A stretch of 54,305 nt of DNA. It comes from Chloroflexota bacterium. Its GTDB lineage: Bacteria > Chloroflexota > Anaerolineae > Anaerolineales > Villigracilaceae. The stretch covers positions 1-54,305 of the forward strand of contig JAJYLQ010000024.1 in the NCBI GenBank assembly GCA_021787595.1. Reading direction: 5' to 3'. This document shows positions 25,383-33,364 of the stretch, in pieces; positions within the stretch are counted from its first letter, which is position 1, and each line of letters starts with the position of its first letter. Under the pieces are notes generated by a model. That model was given only the letters and a program-made list of their open reading frames with translations, had not been told where the DNA came from and ran no database searches. The position numbers were made by a program, and so were the translations under genes.

Positions 25383-25388
25383 TATAAT
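25383..25388 (+). promoter_or_regulatory. Possible -10 box for the antitoxin gene
   Basis: TATAAT 17 bases before ATG 25406. The best -35 (TTGAGC, 25357-25362) is at a long 20-base spacing. Confidence 0.4.
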
Positions 25389-25405
25389 CAGCTTGCGAGA
25401 GAAAT

Positions 25406-25687
25406 ATGACAATTGCTGATCTCCTCAATTCAGTTAAGTTTGTTGTTGGTCCCGATGGGCGACAATCCGCAGTTGTAGTGGATTGGGACGTCTGGGAACA
25501 AATCGTGACTCTCTTGGAAGATACCGAGGACGCTGAAGAGATCAAGAAGGCGCGCACCGTCAAAGAAGAAACAATCCCATGGAAAGCAGCAAAGAAAGAA
25601 ATCCAAATTCTATCGCCGCGTTTGGTTCATCGTGATGATGCGGCTCGCTTCAAAATGACCGTCACCAAGGAACAGCCTAATGCTTAA
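25406..25687 (+). CDS. Antitoxin-like small protein A
   Basis: 93 residues. The N-terminal half (SVKFVVGPDGRQSAVVVDWDVWEQIVTLLEDTEDAEEI) has the strand-helix pattern of Phd/RelB-like antitoxins. It is clearly related to the next gene (…FVVDANGKQAAVQVSIDDWRKIL…), suggesting tandem duplication and divergence. The C-terminal third is basic and unlike the neighbour. There is no toxin directly behind it, so it is an orphan. Start ATG 25406, weak ribosome binding site. Confidence 0.6.
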   Translation: MTIADLLNSVKFVVGPDGRQSAVVVDWDVWEQIVTLLEDTEDAEEIKKARTVKEETIPWKAAKKEIQILSPRLVHRDDAARFKMTVTKEQPNA

Positions 25688-25706
25688 TACTTGTAGAGAG
25701 GCAAAT

Positions 25707-25925
25707 ATGGTTACCCTTAATGCTCTGAAGAATATTAGTTTCGTAGTGGATGCAAACGGAAAACAAGCCGCCGTTCAAGTCAGCATAGATGACTGGCGTA
25801 AGATACTCGATTATTTTGAAGAGTTGGAAGATCGAGAGAAGGTCAAGGAAATCCTGCATCGCTTGGATGTTCATCCTGAGAAATCAGGCGCGTTGGATTG
25901 GCGTGAGGCGCGCAGTCAATGGTAA
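25707..25925 (+). CDS. Antitoxin-like small protein B (Phd/RelB type)
   Basis: 72 residues, antitoxin fold pattern ISFVVDANGKQAAVQVSIDDW followed by an acidic helix and a C-terminal segment (DWREARSQW) that would wrap a toxin. ATG 25707 has AGAGAGG upstream. Its stop overlaps the ATG of a truncated RelE-like toxin (ATGGTAA), the normal arrangement of a translationally coupled toxin-antitoxin pair. With the toxin broken it is now probably non-essential. Confidence 0.7.
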   Translation: MVTLNALKNISFVVDANGKQAAVQVSIDDWRKILDYFEELEDREKVKEILHRLDVHPEKSGALDWREARSQW

Positions 25926-26005
25926 AGCGGGGAAAGCAATCCGTATATCGGGTTTGGATCGAGCCTGAAGTTCATTCTGCTCGGCAGGTCAAATTATCAG
26001 TTTGA
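25919..26005 (+). pseudogene. Truncated RelE/ParE-type toxin
   Basis: Reads MVKRGKQSVYRVWIEPEVHS then ARQ, the typical N-terminal strand and first helix of RelE/ParE toxins (usual length 80-100). The homology stops where the 63-bp repeat begins at 25980, and a stop codon follows at 26003. Only 28 residues remain, so the toxin is inactive. The start overlaps the antitoxin stop. Confidence 0.7.
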
Positions 26006-26042
26006 AGTTGGATGAAGTCAGCGAGGAGATGCTGGGAACGGG
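25980..26042. repeat. 63-bp direct repeat, right copy
   Basis: Partner of 25271-25333. Its left boundary coincides with the point at which the RelE-like toxin reading is lost. Confidence 0.75.
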
Positions 26043-26121
26043 TAGAACGTAAAACTTATTTCTAAAGCCAACAAATATTGATAGTAAGTTTAATTTCAAA
26101 TTAGCGCGATAAAATAGACCC

Positions 26122-26928
26122 ATGAGTAAATATGATGATAATGTGATCAAACCAGATTGGAAGGGAATTATTTCTGGTGTCTATACTTACTTAATTACTT
26201 ATAATCTTTGGCCTTTCTTGTCTGTGATCTTTGCCTCAGTGGGCGGGTTTATATTTTCGCACTTTGATTTTTTAGATATAGTAATAATGTTTGGAGTTCC
26301 GTTTTCAATTTTAATTTACTTTCTAATAATTCTCGGAACTATAACCCTTCTGTATTTCACTGTAAAAACCTTTCAATATTTTTTCATAAAGACTGTAACG
26401 ATAGAATTTTCTGACAAAGCATTTAATGAAAAGCCATATTTGATGGCAGTCATAACGAACCACACAAAACGTCGTATTGAATGTGTTTGTGTTATCGAAT
26501 CGATTGCTCACAATGGTAAGAATTCGCATCAATTAAAAAATCATATTACAAAATATACCTCTCGGCTATCTTGGTTTGATAAATCAGGCACCGATATTGG
26601 TAGAAAGAAAATAGATTCTAGAGGCGGCACGGGGACGATAAAGATTTCTTCTCTTAATGAAAAAGGACTGTTTATCGCAACTGATAAGGGCGAAAGGAAT
26701 ATTACTGACGTAGAGGAATTTGGAACTGGACAATATAAAATTAATTTGATGTTGTTGCAAAAAATGGGAAATGGAAATTATCGCAAGCTCGAATCTTTTG
26801 GCGTCCCCTTCGAGTATTATTTTGAGGGCACACCCAAAGATCAATTAAAATTTGCAGGCTCAAGATTGATTGGGCCAATAGGAAATGTTGGAATTCGCCT
26901 AATTGAAAATCCGGTACGTAAGAATTAA
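26122..26928 (+). CDS. Orphan membrane protein, A+T-rich
   Basis: 268 residues that I do not recognise. Two or three hydrophobic helices lie in the first ~85 residues (YNLWPFLSVIFASVGGFIFS and IVIMFGVPFSILIYFLIIL). They are followed by a ~180-residue soluble, beta-rich part with Asn/Lys/Ile-rich composition. Base composition and codon use are far more A+T-rich than either neighbour, a sign of recent transfer. The layout (membrane anchor plus soluble domain, next to toxin-antitoxin debris) resembles small membrane effectors of phage defence, but no known effector motif is visible. No Shine-Dalgarno stands out upstream. Confidence 0.6.
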   Translation: MSKYDDNVIKPDWKGIISGVYTYLITYNLWPFLSVIFASVGGFIFSHFDFLDIVIMFGVPFSILIYFLIILGTITLLYFTVKTFQYFFIKTVTIEFSDKAFNEKPYLMAVITNHTKRRIECVCVIESIAHNGKNSHQLKNHITKYTSRLSWFDKSGTDIGRKKIDSRGGTGTIKISSLNEKGLFIATDKGERNITDVEEFGTGQYKINLMLLQKMGNGNYRKLESFGVPFEYYFEGTPKDQLKFAGSRLIGPIGNVGIRLIENPVRKN

Positions 26929-27020
26929 ATATTGCATGGATTTGAGGATTAATTTCTCCGTCAGATCTGTGGTTGCGAAATTTGTTCATCAACGCGATAA
27001 GTAATGATGACATTTTTCGC

Positions 27021-27049
27021 TTGCCATAAAAAATAAATCGTCCTATACT
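27021..27049 (+). promoter_or_regulatory. Promoter of the formate dehydrogenase operon
   Basis: TTGCCA (27021-27026), exactly 17 bases, TATACT (27044-27049). The ATG of the first subunit lies 18 bases after the -10 box, with TTGGAG as ribosome binding site. Confidence 0.7.
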
Positions 27050-27067
27050 CGGCGTATTGGAGTTTTC

Positions 27068-28906
27068 ATGACAGACACTGAACTTGCCTCACTTCAATCT
27101 GCAATCGAACCGTATCTTCCTTTGGGCCGCTCGGGGCTGATGCCAGCCTTGCATGCGGCTCAAAAAATTTATGGGTGGATTTCCGAACCCGTCGCAACCG
27201 AAATCGCCAAATCCCTGCGCGTGCCGCTTGCGGATGTGCACGGCGTCATCGAATTCTATTCGATGTTTTACAACGAACCGGTGGGCAAGAAATTTATCCG
27301 CGTGTGTACGGATCAAGCCTGCGCGCTCAAAGATGCGGATGGACTCCTGAATCATCTTTGCGCTCATCATGGAATCAAGCCGGGTCAAACCACGCCGGAT
27401 GGGGCGACCACAATTGAAGCGAGTCCATGCCTTGGGCTTTGCGAACAAGCTCCGGCAATTTTGTATGGCGATGAAGCCGAAACAAATGTTGATCTGAAAA
27501 CAAACACTTATGATCTTGGCCGTCCACCGTCCATCGTCTACGGTCAGATACGATTGTTGACCGCCAATTGCGGCAATGGATCAACCACATCGCTTGAAGG
27601 ATATGGCGAATATGTCGCCTTGATAAAAGCACGCGGGATGAAACGCGAAGACATCATCAACGAGGTCAAAGCTTCCGGCTTAGTTGGACGCGGCGGCGCA
27701 GCATTTCCGACCGGCGTCAAATGGGAAGGAACGTCAAAGGCGGACGGCTCACCGAAATATATCATCTGCAATGCGGATGAGTCCGAACCGGGAACGTTCA
27801 AAGATCGCATCTTGCTGCTGGATGATCCGCATCGCATCATCGAAGGCATGACGATTGCCGCGTATGCTATCGGCGCAAGCAAAGGTTATATCTATATTCG
27901 CGGTGAATATCCGTATATTGTGCCGGTGCTCGAGAACGCGTTACATGAAGCGCGCGGCGCCGGTTATTTGAACGAAGATTTTGATATCGAAATCCGAGTC
28001 GGCGCGGGCGCCTATTTTTGCGGCGAGGAGACTGCGCTGTTTGAGTCGATTGAGGGAAAGCGCGGCTTCCCACGCGTCAAGCCGCCTTTCCCCACGACGT
28101 TCGGTGTGTTCGGCAAGCCGACTGCCATCAATAACGTCGAGACGTTGTGCAATGTGCCGTTGATCGTTTCGATGGGCGCCGCGGAATATCGCAAAATCGG
28201 CACTGAAAAATCTCCGGGACCAAAACTGTTTTGCGTCTCCGGTGATGTGACCCAGCCCGGAGTCTACGAAGTTCCATTCGGCGTGACTCTGCGCGAACTT
28301 CTTGATATGGCTGGTGGCATTGCCAATCAAAAGAAATTGCAAGCGGTTTTATTCGGCGGAGCGGCGGGCGCATTTGCAACGTCCGCGCATCTCGATGTGA
28401 AGATGACCTTTGAAGATTTGCGCGCGGCGGGCCTGCCATTAGGTTCTGGTGTGGTAATGGTCTTCGACGAGACTCGTGATATGCGTGATGCTTTTGCACG
28501 GCTTGGTCATTTCTTCGCGCACGAATCCTGTGGCAAATGTTATCCATGCCAGATGGGCACGCAGCGACAAATGGAAATCTTGAATCGCATTGCGGCTGGC
28601 AAAATGCAGGAAGGTGATCTGGCGCGCCTGCAAGATGTCGGCTGGACGATGACGGATGCGAGTCTCTGCGGCTTGGGTCAGACGGCGGCGAGCGCGGTGT
28701 TGAGCGCGATCAAGTTGTGGCCAGAGCTTTTCAAAGATGAAAGCGGAAAGATGAAGGATGAAGTAAGAGGGAAGAAGAAAGAAGTAGGAGGAAAGAAGGT
28801 TGTTGCGAAAGCGAAGGCTGTGAAGGCAAAAGCCAAGAAGAGAAGCGCAAAACGAAAAACGCAAACTGTAAAGAAGAAAACGATTGCGAAGAAAAAGAAA
28901 AAATAG
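27068..28906 (+). CDS. NADH-oxidoreductase NuoE-NuoF fusion, diaphorase subunit of formate dehydrogenase
   Basis: 612 residues. Residues 1-150 are a NuoE/FdsG thioredoxin-like [2Fe-2S] domain (Cys80, Cys85, Cys121, Cys125). About 190-560 are NuoF/FdsB with the FMN/NADH loops [10 protein letters not shown] and [13 protein letters not shown], and a [4Fe-4S] motif SCGKCYPC plus a later Cys (SLCGLG). It transfers electrons between FMN/NAD(H) and the iron-sulfur chain of the catalytic subunits encoded downstream. It is soluble, with no membrane parts. The last ~50 residues are a Lys/Ala-rich basic tail absent from the family core; its first part ([13 protein letters not shown]) is encoded by GATGAAGGATGAA-type repeat DNA also seen inside folC in reverse. 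ATG 27068 has TTGGAG upstream. Confidence 0.9.
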   Translation: MTDTELASLQSAIEPYLPLGRSGLMPALHAAQKIYGWISEPVATEIAKSLRVPLADVHGVIEFYSMFYNEPVGKKFIRVCTDQACALKDADGLLNHLCAHHGIKPGQTTPDGATTIEASPCLGLCEQAPAILYGDEAETNVDLKTNTYDLGRPPSIVYGQIRLLTANCGNGSTTSLEGYGEYVALIKARGMKREDIINEVKASGLVGRGGAAFPTGVKWEGTSKADGSPKYIICNADESEPGTFKDRILLLDDPHRIIEGMTIAAYAIGASKGYIYIRGEYPYIVPVLENALHEARGAGYLNEDFDIEIRVGAGAYFCGEETALFESIEGKRGFPRVKPPFPTTFGVFGKPTAINNVETLCNVPLIVSMGAAEYRKIGTEKSPGPKLFCVSGDVTQPGVYEVPFGVTLRELLDMAGGIANQKKLQAVLFGGAAGAFATSAHLDVKMTFEDLRAAGLPLGSGVVMVFDETRDMRDAFARLGHFFAHESCGKCYPCQMGTQRQMEILNRIAAGKMQEGDLARLQDVGWTMTDASLCGLGQTAASAVLSAIKLWPELFKDESGKMKDEVRGKKKEVGGKKVVAKAKAVKAKAKKRSAKRKTQTVKKKTIAKKKKK

Positions 28907-28908
28907 AA

Positions 28909-28984
28909 TGTCATTGCGAGCGAAGCGAAGCAATCCCCATTTCGCGAGGAGATTGCTTCGGGAAGAACACCCTCGCAACGACAT
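28909..28984. repeat. Dispersed inverted repeat between operon genes
   Basis: The arms TGTCATTGCGAG and CTCGCAACGACA differ at one position; GAAGCAATCCC and GGAGATTGCTTC form the inner stem. Same family as 6628-6718 and 44520-44604. It separates the NuoEF and NuoG-N genes and may trim or stabilise the operon mRNA. Confidence 0.75.
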
Positions 28985-28999
28985 ATGTTTAGAGGCATT

Positions 29000-29695
29000 A
29001 TGGCAAATGAAGTTTCTTTAACGATTGATGGACAACCGCTTGCTGTTGAGCAAGGTACAACATTATTGAAAGCCGCGCAACAAATCGGCGTGGATATTCC
29101 AACGATTTGTTTCCACGAAGCGACAACCTCCAACGCATTGTGCAGGATTTGCGTGGTTGAAGTCGAGGGACAGAGATTGCTTCAACCGGCGTGCATTGTC
29201 AAAGCTGCGCAAGATATGAAAGTCCAAACACGAAGCGAGCGCGTGAAGCGTGCGCGCAAAACAATTCTTGAGATGCTGGCATCCACGATGGACTTGTCCG
29301 ATGCGCCCGCGATTTTGATGATGATGAAAGAATACAACGCGAGCGCGGAACGTTTTCCGGATGCTGAACGCCGCGAATCGGAAATCAAAGATGACAACCC
29401 GATGTACATCCGTGATTATTCCAAATGTTTGTTGTGCTGGCGCTGCGTTCAAGTCTGCGCCGACGACGCGCAATATGTCAATGCCATCAACTTCAACGGT
29501 CGCGGATTCGAAACGCAGATCGGCACGTTCTTCGATAAAACGATTCCCGAAACAACTTGTGTTCTCTGTGGGCAATGCGTCGGCGTTTGTCCGACCGGCG
29601 CGCTAAAACCGAAGCGCGAATATTTATTGGAGCAGGGGATGAAACCGGAAGAGATTGGTGTAATGGACACTGGAAGAAGGAAACGCAGGACCTAA
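29000..29695 (+). CDS. NuoG-N/HydA-type iron-sulfur protein
   Basis: 231 residues, the electron-wire module usually fused to the N-terminus of NuoG, FdsA or [FeFe]-hydrogenase but encoded separately here. A plant-type [2Fe-2S] site (Cys37, Cys48, Cys51, Cys65) is followed by the His/Cys-type region, then two [4Fe-4S] clusters (Cys143-146-149-153 and Cys187-190-193-197). It would pass electrons from the formate dehydrogenase catalytic subunit to the NuoEF fusion. ATG 29000 (AGAGG 5 bases before) is preferred to ATG 28985, which lies at the end of the repeat. Its stop TAA is formed by the first bases of the palindromic repeat that follows. Confidence 0.88.
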   Translation: MANEVSLTIDGQPLAVEQGTTLLKAAQQIGVDIPTICFHEATTSNALCRICVVEVEGQRLLQPACIVKAAQDMKVQTRSERVKRARKTILEMLASTMDLSDAPAILMMMKEYNASAERFPDAERRESEIKDDNPMYIRDYSKCLLCWRCVQVCADDAQYVNAINFNGRGFETQIGTFFDKTIPETTCVLCGQCVGVCPTGALKPKREYLLEQGMKPEEIGVMDTGRRKRRT

Positions 29696-29731
29696 CCCCC
29701 AACCCCTTCCCTTCAAGGGAAGGGGAGAAAA
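29691..29731. repeat. C-rich palindrome left of the DUF559 gene
   Basis: ACCTAACCCCCAACCCC followed by CTTCCCTTCAAGGGAAG and GGGG. It resembles the left half of the repeat at 30113-30193. It includes the stop of the upstream gene and provides an AGGGGAG-type binding site before the DUF559 start. Confidence 0.75.
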
Positions 29732-29738
29732 GGCGTTC

Positions 29739-30110
29739 ATGCCAATAAAGAATATTGTAAGAGGTCAAAAGGTTTCTTTTGAAATGCGTGAGTGCGCGAA
29801 GCAGTTGCGCCGTGATGCGACGCCCGCTGAAAGGATTCTATGGAAAGAGGTAAGAACCAATAAATTGAACGGCCTTCACTTTCGGAGACAGCAAATTGTT
29901 CACGGTTATTTTGCTGATTTTTATTGTCACCAACGCGAGTTGATTGTAGAGGTGGATGGAGGTATCCATGAATTTCAACAAGAATATGATGCCGAGCGTG
30001 AAGAATATTTGACCGCGCTTGGCTTTCGCATTATTCGTTTTACGAATGAAGAAATACAAAAAGATTTGGAAGGCGTTTTACAGAAGATTGTAAATGCTTG
30101 CAAGAAATGA
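29739..30110 (+). CDS. DUF559 endonuclease-domain protein
   Basis: 123 residues covering a complete DUF559 domain, a PD-(D/E)XK nuclease fold related to very-short-patch repair enzymes. Features are RRDATPAERILWKEVR, then HFRRQQIVHGYFADFYCHQ with the catalytic Asp, and ELIVEVDGGIHE with the Glu-x-Asp/His motif; the end is FRIIRFTNEEIQ. Its DNA target is unknown. It splits the formate dehydrogenase operon, in the same direction, and is bordered on both sides by copies of the C-rich palindrome, which suggests it arrived as a cassette together with these repeats. ATG 29739 lies 8 bases after the left repeat. Confidence 0.88.
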   Translation: MPIKNIVRGQKVSFEMRECAKQLRRDATPAERILWKEVRTNKLNGLHFRRQQIVHGYFADFYCHQRELIVEVDGGIHEFQQEYDAEREEYLTALGFRIIRFTNEEIQKDLEGVLQKIVNACKK

Positions 30111-30112
30111 TA

Positions 30113-30193
30113 ACCTATCCCCCGACCTCTTCCTATTGAAGAGAGGAGAGACTCCCCCTTTCCTTCTAGGAAAGGGGGGCTGGGGGGATAGGT
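30113..30193. repeat. C-rich palindrome right of the DUF559 gene
   Basis: Ends ACCTATCCCCC and GGGGGATAGGT are inverted. The interior holds two hairpins (CCTCTTC…GAAGAGAGG and CCCCCTTTCC…GGAAAGGGGG). It starts 2 bases after the DUF559 stop and ends 13 bases before the next gene. Confidence 0.8.
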
Positions 30194-30206
30194 CCGGAGA
30201 ACCAAA

Positions 30207-32312
30207 ATGATCCAACCTGATCGCATCGTCACCACTACTTGTCCCTATTGCGGCGTGGGATGTAATTTACATCTGCACATCAAGGATGACTTGGTATACA
30301 AAGTCACCTCGCCGTTTGATTCGCCGTCCAATCACGGCAATCTGTGTGTCAAGGGACGGTTTGGCTATGACTTCATCCATTCAATGGATCGTTTGACCAA
30401 GCCTTCGATGCGCAAAGATGACAAGCTTATTCCTGCATCATGGGATAAAGCAATGGGACATGTCGCGGAACGATTACTCGAAATCCGCGAGAAATATGGA
30501 CCCGACTCGATTGGCTTTTTGGTCTCAGCCAAATGTACGAACGAAGAAAACTATCTCATGCAAAAGGTGGCGCGCGGCTTGATCGGCACGAATAACGTGG
30601 ATCACTGCGCGCGGCTCTGACACTCCAGTTCCGTCGCCGGTCTGGCGACCACATTAGGCTCTGGAGCAATGACCAATTCCATCAGCGATATTCATCTGGC
30701 AGATGTATTACTCGTTACCGGAAGCAATACCACCGAAGCGCATCCAGTCATCAGCCTCGAGATGAAGAAGGCGGTTCGTAAACGCGGCGCGAAATTGATT
30801 TTGATTGACCCGCGCGAAATCGAGTTATCCAACTTTGCGGCGATTCATTTGCGTCCGCGTTCGGGCACGGACATTGCCTTGCTCAATGCAATGACACATG
30901 TCATCATCGCGGATGGACTTGCGAAGAAAGATTTCATCGAAGCGCGCACGGAAAACTTCGATGCGCTGGCAGACGCGGTCAAAGATTGCACGCCGCAATG
31001 GGCGGAAGACATCACCGGCATCCCGGCAGAGATGATCGTCGAAGCCGCGCACGTTTACGGTCAGGCAAGAAGCGCTGCCATCTTTTGGGCGATGGGCATC
31101 ACGCAATCGTCGCATGGCACGGACAATGTTCAAGCGTTGGCAAATCTCGCCTTGCTCACCGGAAATTTTGGCAAGCCCGGTTCAGGAGTCAATCCGTTGC
31201 GCGGACAAAACAATGTTCAAGGCGCGTGCGATATGGGCGGACTGCCGAATGTGTTGACCGGTTATCAATCGGTTACTGATGAATCGATTCGCGTAAAATT
31301 TGAAACGGCTTGGAAATCATCGGTGAAGATTCCAGCGAAGCCCGGACTCACGGTGACTGAATTGATGAATGGCGCGTTGAACGGAAGCATCAAGGCGCTT
31401 TACATCATGGGCGAGAATCCGTTCCTCTCCGACCCGAACATGAATCACGTGCGCGAAGCCCTTCACGCGCTGGAGTTCCTTGTGGTGCAGGATATTTTCC
31501 TGAACGAAACGGCGCAGCTTGCGGATGTGGTTTTGCCCGCCACGAGTTTCGCGGAAAAGGAAGGCACGTTCACGAACACCGAGCGGCGCATTCAACGTGT
31601 GCGTGCCGCGCTACCGATTAAAGGCGAGGCGCGCCGCGATCTTGATATCATCTGCGATTTGGGGGAACGGATTGCGAAGCGGATAAACGGATTTGGGAAA
31701 CGGATATATGAAGCCGATGTGATTCATTCCGTGATGGATTGGAATTACACTGACGCCTCCGCGGTGTGGGATGAGATTGCGGCTCTGACTCCGACCATGA
31801 GTGGAATCAGTTACGAGCGGCTTGACCGCGCCGGAATCCAATGGCCCTGTCCGACAGCGAATCATCCCGGCACGCCGATCTTACATAAAGAAAAATTCAC
31901 GCGCGGTCTCGGACGCTTCACGCCATTGATCTTTCGCGAACCAGTTGAGAATCCCGATGATGAATATCCCTTCGTGTTGAATACCGGACGCGTGCTTCAA
32001 CACTGGCATGGCGGCACAATCAGCCGTCGCTCTGCTGGACTGAACTGGGTTGTGCCGGAAGGCGAGATTCAAATCAACGCCGATGATGGCGTAGAACTTG
32101 GTATTGCAACGGGCGATACGATTCGTGTTTCATCTCGCCGCGGCGAAGCAATCGGCAAAGCGCGTCTTACCGATAAATTGCCGCGCGGCATGGTCTTTAT
32201 GAACTTCCATTTTGCCGAAATGCCGACGAACGCGTTGACCAACGACGCGGTTGATCCGGTGGCAAAGATTCCTGAATACAAAGTTGCCGCGGTGAAGATC
32301 GAAAGAGTATAG
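30207..32312 (+). CDS. fdhA: Formate dehydrogenase catalytic subunit, selenocysteine-containing
   Basis: 701-residue molybdo/tungstopterin oxidoreductase that oxidises formate to CO2 (or the reverse). The [4Fe-4S] cluster uses Cys12, Cys15, Cys19 and Cys47, with Lys49 in VKGR. Codon 138 (30618-30620) is TGA in DHCARL-[U]-HSSSVAGL, exactly where formate dehydrogenases have Sec or Cys; the paralogue at 33365 has Cys here. The frame stays open to 32312, and a hairpin with GGUCU loop starts right after the TGA. I therefore read it as selenocysteine, not a stop. The C-terminal cofactor-binding domain (LNTGRVLQHWHGGTISRR) is complete. No sel genes are in the window, so SelA/SelB/SelC must be elsewhere. 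Confidence 0.93.
30621..30668 (+). promoter_or_regulatory. Bacterial SECIS element
   Basis: Upper stem GTCGCC/GGCGAC (30633-30638, 30644-30649) closes a GGTCT loop (30639-30643). Lower stem CTCCAG/CTGGAG (30623-30628, 30661-30666). The loop begins 18 nt after the UGA, the same spacing and loop bases I know from E. coli fdhF. It would bind SelB to recode the UGA. Confidence 0.88.
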
Positions 32313-32343
32313 TTGACTCGTAGAGTGAACGCTCTTGGCTAAT

Positions 32344-33189
32344 ATGAACTCACTTGCGCAACAATTCATTGAAGTAAATGGTGCCACACTTGAGACCTTT
32401 CGCGGCGGTTTAGGTCATCCCATTATATGCTGCCAGCATCCACATACTTCTACCCTTGAGAGATTTCGATGGTACGCAGATAAAACTGAATTCATTTATG
32501 TCGTAGTGCGCGGTTTGGGAAATTCATCGCCGATCCGTAATGCACAGGACTTGACTTGTCTTCAAGCCGCACACGACTTGGAAGCCGTCAGACGTAAACT
32601 TGGCATTGAGCGATGGGTGGTACAAGGATTTTCCGCAGGGTCTCAGGTGGCTCTGTTATATGCTCTAACGTATCCTGATTCGCTTGCCGGGCTCATTAGT
32701 ATTGCCGGTTTTGCTAAGGGTTCCCGTTTGCTCTCGAATCCACATAGTCTGTGCAGTCCTTTGCATCCGAATTATCAGACTGATCTTGAAGCACTGCATA
32801 AGCAAAAGCCCCATCGTACGCCCGCTGTTCTTTCGTCGCCTGACCATTATTGGGCACCAGTCGGCCCACAGGCTTGGGGATTCTTTCGTGGTGATATACC
32901 ACTTTTCATGATGCCGGGCAATCGAATTCATGACAGACGAAAAGCCGCTTTCGAAGAAGGTGTACTCTTTGATGTGGAAGATCGACTAAAGGGGATTCAA
33001 GTTCCCACATTGATTGTAGGTGGGCGAAATGATCCCCTCATACCTGTAGAAGAAAGCATTGCGCTTCATCAAAGTATCCCAAACTCAAGTCTGCTTGTGC
33101 TGGAGAACAGCGGACATGGCGCTGAAGGTGCAGATGAAGACATCTTCAGGGAAACCGTGCTTAGCTTCCTCTCAAAACTTACAACGTAA
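32344..33189 (+). CDS. Alpha/beta-hydrolase
   Basis: 281 residues of the alpha/beta-hydrolase fold. The nucleophile elbow is GFSAGS (Ser in VVQGFSAGSQVALLYA), the acid is probably Asp in VGGRNDPLIP and the base His in ENSGHGAEG near the end. So the triad is complete and an esterase, lipase or related hydrolase is likely; no substrate-specific motif is seen. It lies between the two formate dehydrogenase catalytic genes but has no evident link to formate. It is more A+T-rich than its neighbours, so it may be an insertion. Start ATG 32344 is chosen; TTG 32335 in frame is possible, and neither has a good ribosome binding site. Confidence 0.8.
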   Translation: MNSLAQQFIEVNGATLETFRGGLGHPIICCQHPHTSTLERFRWYADKTEFIYVVVRGLGNSSPIRNAQDLTCLQAAHDLEAVRRKLGIERWVVQGFSAGSQVALLYALTYPDSLAGLISIAGFAKGSRLLSNPHSLCSPLHPNYQTDLEALHKQKPHRTPAVLSSPDHYWAPVGPQAWGFFRGDIPLFMMPGNRIHDRRKAAFEEGVLFDVEDRLKGIQVPTLIVGGRNDPLIPVEESIALHQSIPNSSLLVLENSGHGAEGADEDIFRETVLSFLSKLTT

Positions 33190-33364
33190 TTTATCAGGTA
33201 GATTGCCGAAGATAGATAGGTTGATGATGAATTGCCTAACGCGGCATACACCAGACAAGTGGAGAGTGTATAATTATTTCGTTATAGGTAAACATGTCGT
33301 CCGCAGATTTTTTCCATCTGTGTAATCTGTGGATTGCTTTTAGGATCAACTTGGAGGTAGCTTT

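Noticed and set aside
30618-30620. TGA as a nonsense mutation splitting fdhA into two genes
   Set aside because: Position, open frame beyond it and the SECIS hairpin with GGUCU loop all fit selenocysteine. The internal ATG 30669 lies inside the conserved domain, not at a natural start.
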